42,242 nt of DNA from Terriglobia bacterium (GCA_020073165.1 JAIQFP010000030.1:1-42242); one strand, 5' to 3'; positions 36,424 through 42,242 are shown, counted from the stretch's first letter. Notes: a model not told the origin generated them from the letters alone. Made by a program: numbers and translations.

Positions 36424-37281
36424 ATGAAGACCCAAATTGCTCGTCTTTGCCTGCTTGGAACCTTTTTGGTGGGCACTCTGCATGCTCAAGTTGAGGTTAA
36501 ACTGTTTGCCAACTCAAGCCAGCTCGCGGCTCACCCCATAGTTGTGGTTGAGGTACCACCGGACTGGTCAATCATAGGGGGTGGAGCAACGACAAGCTGG
36601 AATGGAACGGACGCAGGAAATTTGCTGGTTTCAGCGTATCCCCTGGACAAGCATCACTGGATCGCTTCAAGTAAGGATCATTCTGTTTCCTCCCCTGCTG
36701 TACTTACCGCCTACGCTGTAGCAATTAAGAATCCGCAGCAGGGACTCTATGATGTGAAAATATTCGCCCAGCAAAGTTCCGGGCAAACAGATAATCCTAG
36801 CGCCTCTGTGCTCGTAGATAGCAGCTATCAGATGACCGGAGGTGGTGCAAAGGCAGAAACTGGGGGACCGGGGCTGCTTCTAACCGCGTCATATCCTTCA
36901 AGTGACAGGGGCTGGACTACGATCGCAAAAGCGCACAGCGTTTCGTCGCCAGGCAGCGTGACTGCCTATGCAATCGGCGTCAAATCGAAAACATCAAAAC
37001 CATTTCCTCCCGTAACGCGATTCCCGAGTGCGACATCAGGCGGCAGTCTATCTCCGGAAAGCACAATCAATGTCAGTTCGGGATTTATTCTGACCGGAGG
37101 CGGTGCAGAGGTGCAGTACTCAGACACCGTCGGATGCCTCTTGACTGAAACAAGTCCGAAGGGGAATTTCGGCTGGTCCGGAAAGGCCAAAGCGCACAGC
37201 GTGCCCAGCACCTGCACGATGACGGTGTTTTCCTTGGGGCTCAATAGCAGCAATGGAGCGGATGCGAAAGTTGTCTTTTGA
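36424..37281 (+). CDS. Secreted protein with three tandem repeats, unknown function
   Basis: The 285-residue protein has a signal peptide (about 1-20, LLGTFLVGTLHAQ). Three repeats of about 80-90 residues follow. Each contains GGGA, a Leu-rich strand, a GW or HW, then (D/K)A-HS-(V)-S/PS and TAY/TVF. Examples are DHSVSSPAVLTAYAVAIK, AHSVSSPGSVTAYAIGVK and AHSVPSTCTMTVFSLGLN. The pattern suggests beta-rich modules exposed outside the cell. ATG 36424 has AAGGAG six bases upstream; the frame extends to 36298 without support. Composition is more AT-rich than average, in keeping with recent acquisition. I do not recognise the family. Confidence 0.72.
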   Translation: MKTQIARLCLLGTFLVGTLHAQVEVKLFANSSQLAAHPIVVVEVPPDWSIIGGGATTSWNGTDAGNLLVSAYPLDKHHWIASSKDHSVSSPAVLTAYAVAIKNPQQGLYDVKIFAQQSSGQTDNPSASVLVDSSYQMTGGGAKAETGGPGLLLTASYPSSDRGWTTIAKAHSVSSPGSVTAYAIGVKSKTSKPFPPVTRFPSATSGGSLSPESTINVSSGFILTGGGAEVQYSDTVGCLLTETSPKGNFGWSGKAKAHSVPSTCTMTVFSLGLNSSNGADAKVVF

Positions 37282-37330
37282 AGTGAAATTGGTGAAACAG
37301 TGGGGGATCCACGTCTCCACATAGTCGTGA

Positions 37331-37353
37331 AAGGGTCGGAGGTCCCGACCCTT
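37331..37353. terminator. Hairpin after the three-repeat protein gene
   Basis: AAGGGTCGG (37331-37339), loop AGGTC and CCGACCCTT (37345-37353) form a strong 9-base stem 49 bases after the stop. It is followed by CTCTGG rather than a U-tract, so termination is plausible but not certain. Confidence 0.55.
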
Positions 37354-37430
37354 CTCTGGTTGAAGCATGGGATTCCGCACAAGTCGGGGACAGGGATCAA
37401 CGGCGAACCTTGTCCCCATGCCTGCTCTGC

Positions 37431-37540
37431 CTATGTCTTCGCCCCGATCCGTTTCTCCCAAGCTTCCTGCTCCGCCTTTCCCCAATGTCCCACCACAATG
37501 ACGTAAGCCATCGGGGTCGGCGAGGCTGATTTCGCCGCTG
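37431..37540 (-). pseudogene. Glyoxalase (VOC)-like 3' fragment, frameshifted
   Basis: On the minus strand one frame reads FPSGEISLADPDG and, after an extra T near 37505, another continues YVIVVGHWGKAEQEAWEKR to a TAG at 37431-37433. DPDGY-V-x-x-V is typical of the last strand of vicinal-oxygen-chelate (glyoxalase/bleomycin-resistance) proteins. Only the C-terminal part remains and the frame is broken. The tandem GGAAATCGAG repeats lie just upstream of it. Confidence 0.45.
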
Positions 37541-37571
37541 GGAAATCGAGGGAAATCGAGGGGAAATCGAG
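37541..37571. repeat. Triplicated GGAAATCGAG
   Basis: Three consecutive copies of GGAAATCGAG (the third with one extra G) fill 37541-37571, directly before a 17-base inverted repeat. Confidence 0.8.
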
Positions 37572-37624
37572 GGACAGACGGGACGTTCCCTAAGGTGAAG
37601 AACAGAAAACGTCCCGTCTGTCCC
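37571..37624. repeat. 17-bp perfect inverted repeat
   Basis: GGGACAGACGGGACGTT (37571-37587) pairs exactly with AACGTCCCGTCTGTCCC (37608-37624) around a 20-base loop. Part of the right arm with its flank recurs at 37879-37901 as CAGAAAACGTCCCGGCTGTC, so this is a dispersed element rather than a simple terminator. Confidence 0.8.
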
Positions 37625-37633
37625 CACATTTCC

Positions 37634-37797
37634 CAGGTCTCCCGCCTGGAACAGCGCAGCGATCTTCTGCTTTCCACGCTGCGCAGCTACGTAGAGCCAT
37701 GGGAGGCCGCCTCACCCTGGTCGCAGAATTTCCTGACCAGAAACCCGTAGTGCTATCTGGGATTGCCGCCCTCGACACGGGCGTGCGCCTGACGTGA
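37634..37797 (+). pseudogene. HigA-like XRE regulator 3' fragment, frameshifted
   Basis: The plus strand reads QVSRLEQRSDLLLSTLRSYV then, after loss of one base at about 37697, MGGRLTLVAEFPDQKPVVL and ends at TGA 37795-37797. This strongly resembles the end of the helix-turn-helix and the tail of HigA-type XRE antitoxin regulators (LEQRSDLLLSTL, YVEAMGG, LVAEFPD). The 5' half and any toxin partner are missing. The 17-base inverted repeat lies where the missing half should be. Confidence 0.6.
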
Positions 37798-37938
37798 CCG
37801 CGCGATCTTTACGAGTGGGAGAGCGGGTTGCCGCTGCCTGCACCCGCCTTTCGAGGACCGCCAAAGATGGGGCACCGGCAGAAAACGTCCCGGCTGTCCC
37901 CCAGTTTCCTCCGTTCTGGGAAGTAAGCCGTGTTAAAT
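37798..37938. other. Intergenic region after the HigA-like fragment
   Basis: This gap before the end of thyX contains two repeat pieces: a degenerate GGTGGGGCACC-type copy (37856-37880) and a second copy of the AAAACGTCCCGGCTGTCCCC motif (37882-37901). I see no gene. Confidence 0.55.
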
Positions 37939-38727
37939 TTAGCCCTCTGCACAGCCTCCAGTTAACTTTGAAACCAACATAGGGGTCTTATCTCCAAGGT
38001 CCTTCAAGCTGAAATCCGAGAATAAGGCCGGGGCATCATCTCGCACCACCTTAAACATCGCGGCTGCCGCCTCCCGCATTTCCACGTCTCCTGGTATCGA
38101 ACCTCTGACCTTAAAAAAATGGCGCAGCGCGCGTGCGTTCGCCGTAATAATGATCTTGGTCTCCGTGGCGTTGGGCAGCACGCTGCGTGCAGCTGAGCGG
38201 ACTGCTCTTTTTAGCTCCTTCTTCTGCAGGTCTAGTCCTGAACCATTCTGAGAACCGTCCAACGTCTCTAAGATAATTGTGTACGCCTGTTTCGATGTTT
38301 CCACTGCTTCTCGCCAGGCTTCTAACGCACGAGGAGATGTCCTGAGATGGGCAGGCTCGACGAATTCGGCCTCAGTTTCCTCGTGGTATTGCTGGGATAG
38401 TTGGCTGAAGGAAAATCCTATTCGGTGCCGTACCAGTTGGTGCGTGAAGGCACGGCTTACTCCAATCAGGAGGAATGTCCAGCTCACATGCTCCAATACG
38501 CTTTCATGGCCCTGGGCAATGAGGTTTTGGATGTACTCCTCGTTTGACCGAGGCGACTGTTTCTCTCCGAAAGACATGTAGCAAATACGACCGGCAGCTT
38601 CAACGAGCTCCTCTGGTCCAGTCGCGCCGGGAGTTCGGTTCCAAACCTTCTGTTCAAGCCGTAGAAAATCAAGAAACGCCTGTGCATAGAATTGAGGTGA
38701 ACTGAGTTTAAAGACACGGAGGCTCAT
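37939..38727 (-). CDS. thyX: ThyX-type flavin-dependent thymidylate synthase, altered signature
   Basis: ThyX methylates dUMP to dTMP using FAD, NADPH and methylene-tetrahydrofolate. The 262 residues show HESVLEHVSWTFLLIGVSRA, then the signature region RHRIGFSFSQLSQQY (100-114), and a C-terminal VLPNATETKIIITANARALR followed by HFFKVR. The C-terminal part closely resembles actinobacterial ThyX. The signature normally reads RHR-x7-S-x-R-Y; here eight residues separate RHR from Ser and the Arg is Gln (Q113). The enzyme might have changed activity or specificity. Its start overlaps the stop of the preceding gene (ATGA). The DNA is more AT-rich than the housekeeping genes. Confidence 0.87.
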   Translation of the reverse strand: MSLRVFKLSSPQFYAQAFLDFLRLEQKVWNRTPGATGPEELVEAAGRICYMSFGEKQSPRSNEEYIQNLIAQGHESVLEHVSWTFLLIGVSRAFTHQLVRHRIGFSFSQLSQQYHEETEAEFVEPAHLRTSPRALEAWREAVETSKQAYTIILETLDGSQNGSGLDLQKKELKRAVRSAARSVLPNATETKIIITANARALRHFFKVRGSIPGDVEMREAAAAMFKVVRDDAPALFSDFSLKDLGDKTPMLVSKLTGGCAEG

Positions 38728-39530
38728 GGTTTTCCCGCTTTGCCTTTGCTCGGTTTGGGACCTCCCACATTTGCCGAGCCAGCACCGGACTGCTTGTCTT
38801 CTAAGACTTTTACTTTCTCCTGCAAGACCTTTACCCTCTCCTCCAAAACTGCCTCATTGCGTTTTGCCTCCTCGACACCTCCTAGATAGTATGGAACAAA
38901 CTGAGCGCTGAGTGCTACGACGGCCGCCAGCAGGCCAGCCACTAGCGTCGCTCTTTTCACTTCGTGCTTCGCGATTTTCATCGCCCGGTTCGAAACGTTC
39001 AGGAAATCCCGAGAGAGCCTGTTCACATCCGGGTCGGGCGCGACGCCCGTATTCCGCTTGCGATAGTCTGCCACAACCGCACCGTCGAGCTTAAAGAAGA
39101 GCACAGTTACAATGGCATCCCGCAATCTCAGTTCAATGGAGTCTCGGCTCATATTGATTACTGTGAGGTGCATTGGTCCGTCATAACCAGGGTCGACGTG
39201 ACCGGGATTGGTCATGAGCAGGCCCTGCACCGAAACGTGAGATGGAGGAAACCCAATAGCCGCAAGGTCGGAGCTCATGTGTAGCTGCTCGATGGTCGTC
39301 ACAATCGCCGTTTGTCCAGGTAGAAGCTGGTAGCGTCCGCTGGTCACGTCGTCCGGCTTCTGTGAAGGACGATCCGCCGGCAGTGAAATCTTGCCGATGT
39401 GAAGATCTATTGATGACGGCTGCACGGGGGATGCAGCATCAGTCCACTGTTTCGGAGCTGGGGTGCCTTTGATTACCGGGTCTGTCCCCTCGTAAAGATC
39501 TTTGAGTTCGTCATCCTTCAATAGTTTCAT
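38724..39530 (-). CDS. dCTP deaminase/dUTPase-fold protein with C-terminal membrane helix and coiled coil
   Basis: Residues 1-160 show the trimeric dCTP deaminase/dUTPase fold: QPSSIDLHIGKI (37-48), LLPGQTAIVTTIEQLHM, and GLLMTNPGHVDPGYDGPMHL (103-122). A membrane helix (about 194-216) and a charged coiled coil (about 219-246) follow, so the domain would be tethered to the membrane. In E. coli Dcd the deamination Glu lies in LEFYN; the matching place here reads LTVIN, and the Ser and Arg of SSLARLG also seem absent. The VDPGYDG loop keeps the Asp used by dUTPases. It may therefore be a dUTPase-like enzyme or a nucleotide sensor. AAGGAAGGA precedes the ATG. Confidence 0.8.
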   Translation of the reverse strand: MKLLKDDELKDLYEGTDPVIKGTPAPKQWTDAASPVQPSSIDLHIGKISLPADRPSQKPDDVTSGRYQLLPGQTAIVTTIEQLHMSSDLAAIGFPPSHVSVQGLLMTNPGHVDPGYDGPMHLTVINMSRDSIELRLRDAIVTVLFFKLDGAVVADYRKRNTGVAPDPDVNRLSRDFLNVSNRAMKIAKHEVKRATLVAGLLAAVVALSAQFVPYYLGGVEEAKRNEAVLEERVKVLQEKVKVLEDKQSGAGSANVGGPKPSKGKAGKP

Positions 39531-39541
39531 TTCGTCCTTCC

Positions 39542-40519
39542 TTACGAATGTTTTCGTGTTCGCTTGGCAAGTTTCTTGACCCGTCGTGTTTGGAACTTAT
39601 CCAGCCATTCTTGCGTCGGGCGCGTGGCGGGAACGAAAATGAGAGGACAAGAGCATACTGGCTTTGCGCAGATCGGGCAACGGAAGGACTGGAGGCTGTC
39701 CGAGCCATAACGTCGCCAGATTATTCCAGATAGAGTAATTGGCTTTACGTCATTGAGCTTCTGTACAAGCGCATAAAGCCACGAAAAAACATCAGCAATT
39801 TGTCCTTCCAGCCTAGCTTGACGCCAATTTGGTTCTCCAGATCGGAAGTCCTTTTTCGTGAAGGAGTACATGCGAACAAGGGCGTCCGAAACCTCTCCGA
39901 GTTCCTCCAGGAAATGAAGTCCGATGTCCGTCGAAGAGAGCTGCCTAATATTTTCTCCGAAGATAGTCGCAAACATGGATTGCCAATCATCGATGGTCTT
40001 GGGCTTGAGACTTCGATTCGCTTCGCTAAATCTAAGCAAATCCTCGGAGTCCATGCGCTTAGTGTTTTTGTCTCTGCAGTCGGGGCCATGTGCTGAACAA
40101 TCGCACGGCGCGAGGAGACCAGCGCCTCTCAATGCCGCTTCACTTCCCTTGATTCGACGGGCATAGCACAAGTGGCATACCCCCGGATAGCGGTGCCAGA
40201 CCAAGTCAGAGCAGCTGCTTGCGATTCGGACTAGCGCTTCAACCGGAGTCTCGTCCTGCGTCTTGCGTTTGCCTGGCCTGCCCGATAACCTGTGCACCGC
40301 AGTGAACAACCACAGGGCAAAGTCTGCGATTTCCGTGGATAGCTTGTCTGCGGCTACTCCTTTTCTGATTCTCTCCGCAACCGCTGCACCGTGGTGGAGC
40401 GTATGACACCACACGTCCCAAAGGGACCTGTTCTTGTCGTGGGCGCCGTAGATCGTGGGAACAACACGAGCATAGTCGTCCAGTTGCATACGGGCCGCAA
40501 TAGCATGCGAATAGTTCAA
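39542..40519 (-). CDS. Tandem MazG-like protein with duplicated Cys motifs
   Basis: The 325-residue protein is built from two similar halves. Half 1 (33-150) has a MazG-like helix pair (LHHGAAVAERI, TEIADFALWLF), then WHRYPG, CHLC and CDC. Half 2 (195-290) has HFLEELGEVSDALV, EGQIADVFSWLYALV, then WRRYG, CPIC and CSC. MazG-type all-alpha NTP pyrophosphatases use an ExxE plus ExxD site. Half 1 keeps ExxD (E63, D66) but lost ExxE; half 2 keeps ExxE (E206, E209) but has QxxD. The cysteine clusters probably bind zinc. The start is TTG 40519 or ATG 40489. The next gene begins 11 bases after its stop. Confidence 0.72.
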   Translation of the reverse strand: MNYSHAIAARMQLDDYARVVPTIYGAHDKNRSLWDVWCHTLHHGAAVAERIRKGVAADKLSTEIADFALWLFTAVHRLSGRPGKRKTQDETPVEALVRIASSCSDLVWHRYPGVCHLCYARRIKGSEAALRGAGLLAPCDCSAHGPDCRDKNTKRMDSEDLLRFSEANRSLKPKTIDDWQSMFATIFGENIRQLSSTDIGLHFLEELGEVSDALVRMYSFTKKDFRSGEPNWRQARLEGQIADVFSWLYALVQKLNDVKPITLSGIIWRRYGSDSLQSFRCPICAKPVCSCPLIFVPATRPTQEWLDKFQTRRVKKLAKRTRKHS

Positions 40520-40702
40520 GGTGCCTCATCTCATGCTGCAAAGTTTGGCGGGCGCAGAAGAGGACGACTGCACCGAAAACGCGATATTGACACGCTCACT
40601 GCTATTCTCTCTAATGAACGCACAGGCTGCAATGTTTCTGATCGGCGGATTTAGGTGATGAACGTTGGCATCATCGAGATCTCCGAGACTGGTGGTTTGT
40701 AG
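40520..40702. other. Divergent control region of the nucleotide cassette
   Basis: This 183-base region separates the minus-strand three-gene operon from the plus-strand Nudix-WGR gene. It contains the strong plus-strand promoter listed separately. I could not find a clear minus-strand promoter or an operator palindrome. The Nudix leader of about 80 bases shows no obvious RNA structure. Confidence 0.5.
40587..40615 (+). promoter_or_regulatory. Promoter of the Nudix-WGR gene
   Basis: A perfect TTGACA (40587-40592), a 17-base spacer and TCTAAT (40610-40615, five of six consensus bases) form one of the best sigma-70-like promoters in the window. Transcription would start near 40622, about 80 bases before the GTG start. 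Confidence 0.7.
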
Positions 40703-41464
40703 GTGAAAGAGGAGAAAGCACGAAAGAGTGTCACCGTTGTCTCGGCTTGCATCATGCGTCCGGGCGGGAAGGAAATCCTCCTTTCAATGAGAAAGGCCCC
40801 CGGTGTTCCAGGCTTGCATGGCAAGTGGGAGCTCCCCGGAGGGAAGATTGAATTTGGAGAGACACCCGAGCAGGCAATCGTTCGGGAAATTCGGGAGGAA
40901 CTCGGGATAACTGTTCTCCCGAGGAGGATGCTACCTTACCTGCACACAAACCTCTGGGAATACGAACATGCCTTCCAGCATGTTGTATTGGCTTGTTACG
41001 AGTGCGATCTCCAAGAAGATCTCCTTTTTGGTCCGCCCCAAGATGCACAGTGGTTCAGGACAGGCGATATTGATTTCGATCTCACTCTACCCGGCACCAG
41101 GGAGTTCGTAACGTTGGCAGCTGCTCAGGAGGAGTTCGAACAGGTCTGCATTCAGTTCGAACACATCGATGAATCCACGAAAACCTGCAATCGGTTTACG
41201 GTCGCGACCCAACCGACGCTGTATTCACACTACGGCCTAGTCAAGTATTGGGGCCGGACTGGCGAGTGGGCGAAGATGAAGATCGAAGAGTTCGCATCCC
41301 CAAGGGAACTCGACGAGCGGATATTCGAGACGGCGAAGCGACGCTTGGCACGTGGCTATCATGTCAGAGCTCTCCAAGGGCCGCGCCACTATAAGGTTCT
41401 ATTGCAGATCGTCGAATTGGCTAAACAGAAGCATGAGTATTGTCCAGCTCCGACCATTTCGTGA
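40703..41464 (+). CDS. Nudix hydrolase fused to a WGR domain
   Basis: Residues 8-135 are a MutT-like Nudix domain with a complete Nudix box (46-68): G-x5-E-x7-REIREELGI. MutT-like enzymes cleave nucleoside di- or triphosphates such as damaged dNTPs or CTP. Residues about 150-222 fit a WGR domain: HYGLVKYWGRTGEWAKMKIE, then FETAKRRLARGYHV. WGR domains bind nucleic acid, for example DNA breaks in PARP proteins. The fusion suggests nucleotide hydrolysis coupled to nucleic-acid sensing. GTG 40703 is the first start after an in-frame TAG. It is divergent from the MazG/DCD/ThyX operon. Confidence 0.8.
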   Translation: MKEEKARKSVTVVSACIMRPGGKEILLSMRKAPGVPGLHGKWELPGGKIEFGETPEQAIVREIREELGITVLPRRMLPYLHTNLWEYEHAFQHVVLACYECDLQEDLLFGPPQDAQWFRTGDIDFDLTLPGTREFVTLAAAQEEFEQVCIQFEHIDESTKTCNRFTVATQPTLYSHYGLVKYWGRTGEWAKMKIEEFASPRELDERIFETAKRRLARGYHVRALQGPRHYKVLLQIVELAKQKHEYCPAPTIS

Positions 41465-42022
41465 GTGCTTTCACGGGCCGCAAGCTGGTTGCCCCACCCT
41501 CGCGGTTTTCGAAGAGTGGGCACCCGTTGTCAAGCCCCCACAATCTCAATTTCCTTTCAACCCCCTCACCGGAATCCACTCAATTTGTGATCGAACCCCC
41601 GAATCTCCTTTCGGCCCGTTGTCCCTGCCATGTGTAATGTAGGTCCTTGACAGCCATAATCTAGTAGCTAACAATTGAATTGTGACTATAGCTCAACGGG
41701 AGACTGGCGACGCGCGTTGCGCCCTGCTGTGGATCACCCGGCCCAGCGGCAGCGCCACCCACCGTTCGCCGGGCCGGCAAGCCCTTTTGGGCTCTAGATT
41801 TTGCGTGTAAGCTCTTTGACATCAGGATTTTGCCCGGGCATCACGCCCCCAACTCCCGGTTTTGCCCCCATTTTTCGGGGCTAACTCCTTGTTCCGCAAG
41901 ATTTTGCGTGCAAGTCCTTTGAACTCAAAGATTTTGGCACCGTCCCTGCGCTAAGGTGATGATTCCAAAAGATCGAGGACGAAAACAGGGGGGAGGGGGA
42001 GGGGTACCCCGGCGGGGGTACA
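41465..42022. other. Long non-coding stretch between Nudix-WGR and the insertion sequence
   Basis: I see no convincing gene here. Contents include an inverted copy of the dispersed repeat (GCCCCACCCTCGCGGTTTTC, then GTGGGCACCC, 41492-41526), hairpins AGCCC-TTTT-GGGCT (41780-41793) and GCCCC/GGGGC around CATTTTTC (about 41865-41882), and the direct repeat listed separately. TTGACA at 41648-41653 has a poor -10 partner. Confidence 0.55.
41796..41937. repeat. Imperfect 37-39-bp direct repeat
   Basis: AGATTTTGCGTGTAAGCTCT (41796 on, to 41832) recurs as AGATTTTGCGTGCAAGTCCT (41899 on, to 41937), each continuing with TTTGA, a short variable part and GATTTTG. The two copies are 103 bases apart. Their role is unknown; they could mark the edge of an inserted segment. 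Confidence 0.65.
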
Positions 42023-42110
42023 GACCGGGCACATGCCTGACAGAATGAACCGGGGACATTCCTGACACTGCAACGCATGGCGGGTGCGAGGTACAACCTG
42101 GCACATGCCA
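42023..42110. mobile_element. Left end of an IS481-like element with iterated motifs
   Basis: GACCGGGCACATGCCTGACA (42023-42042) and AACCGGGGACATTCCTGACA (42048-42067) are near-identical direct repeats spaced 25 bases apart. A third partial version, AACCTGGCACATGCCA, is at 42096-42110... ending 18 bases before the transposase ATG. Such iterated motifs at an element end are likely transposase-binding sites. Confidence 0.6.
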
Positions 42111-42128
42111 TGGAGAGCGAGCAGTGTG

Positions 42129-42242
42129 ATGGAAGAGAAGGTCCGGTTCGTTGTTGACTATGAACGGGATGAGCAGACGATGACGGAGTTGTGTGAGCGC
42201 TACGGGATCGCGCGCGAGACCGGGTATGTGTGGCTACGGCGG
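42129..42242 (+). CDS. IS481-family transposase, N-terminus (runs off the window)
   Basis: The 38 visible residues begin MEEKVRFVVDYERDEQTMTE and continue LCERYGIARETGYVWLRR. This is the helix-turn-helix start of IS481/IS3-like transposases, which bind the element ends. The frame is open to the window edge. A GTG directly before the ATG is an alternative start. The rest of the protein, including the DDE core, is outside the window. Confidence 0.85.
   Translation, partial: MEEKVRFVVDYERDEQTMTELCERYGIARETGYVWLRR

Noticed and set aside
37541-37624. Possible CRISPR array (three GGAAATCGAG repeats plus inverted repeat)
   Set aside because: The units are contiguous and only 10-11 bases long, there are no spacers and no cas genes.
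38724-39530. Calling this gene dcd (dCTP deaminase) outright
   Set aside because: The residues used for deamination appear replaced and the architecture is membrane-tethered, so the symbol would overstate what is seen.
41682-41706. tRNA-like 5' part (GTGACTATAGCTCAACGGGA) after the Nudix gene
   Set aside because: The start resembles an acceptor strand and D-arm, but no anticodon arm, T-arm or matching 3' acceptor strand follows. It may be a chance match or an old fragment.

Overview
The window looks like chromosome of an Acidobacteriota member, probably Koribacter/Terriglobia-like. The reasons are two long PknB-type Ser/Thr kinases with C-terminal TPR or beta-propeller domains, a secreted HAF-repeat protein, a thrC-(MoaD-like)-hom operon behind an S-box riboswitch, and many short GC-rich palindromic repeats. 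Most genes are GC-rich. The stretches at about 25.7-26.6 kb, 36.4-37.3 kb and 37.9-41.5 kb look visibly more AT-rich. This placement is an inference from style; no marker was compared.

Layout. 1-140: 3' end of a transposase (IS1182-like). 276-3164 (-): TPR kinase. 3386-8333 (+): gamma-glutamyltransferase, a coupled TIM-barrel isomerase, asparaginyl-tRNA synthetase and arginase. 8449-10494 (+): secreted ankyrin protein and D-Ala-D-Ala ligase. 10605-11310 (+): a Doc toxin module with a ribbon-helix-helix antitoxin. 11334-14452 (+): promoter, SAM riboswitch, threonine synthase, MoaD/ThiS-like sulfur carrier, homoserine dehydrogenase. 14483-14938 (-): universal stress protein. 15016-18987 (+): TetR-HlyD-ABC ATPase-ABC permease efflux operon with a visible operator. 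19832-22579 (-): second kinase, followed by a scar of a TPR-kinase 3' end. 22724-25639 (-): yceD-rpmF-plsX-fabD lipid and ribosome operon.

25766-37281 is more accessory. It holds a HAF protein, an orphan antitoxin with a VapC stub, a two-subunit molybdenum hydroxylase of the isoquinoline oxidoreductase type, an SRPBCC membrane protein, a Phd-VapC module, an aldo/keto reductase, a YfgM-like TPR protein, an NTF2-like secreted protein, a lipase-like hydrolase and two secreted proteins built from internal repeats. 37282-37938 is a gene graveyard: a glyoxalase-like 3' fragment, a HigA-like regulator 3' fragment and inverted repeats.

The most unusual part is 37939-41464. Three tightly packed minus-strand genes encode a tandem MazG-like protein with duplicated cysteine motifs, a dCTP-deaminase/dUTPase-fold protein with a C-terminal membrane helix and coiled coil, and a ThyX with an altered signature. 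A divergent Nudix-WGR fusion gene has its own strong promoter. All four handle or bind (deoxy)nucleotides. The cassette lies between gene debris and an IS481-like element at the window end. I infer a mobile nucleotide-pool-editing system, possibly anti-phage; its function is not demonstrated by the sequence.
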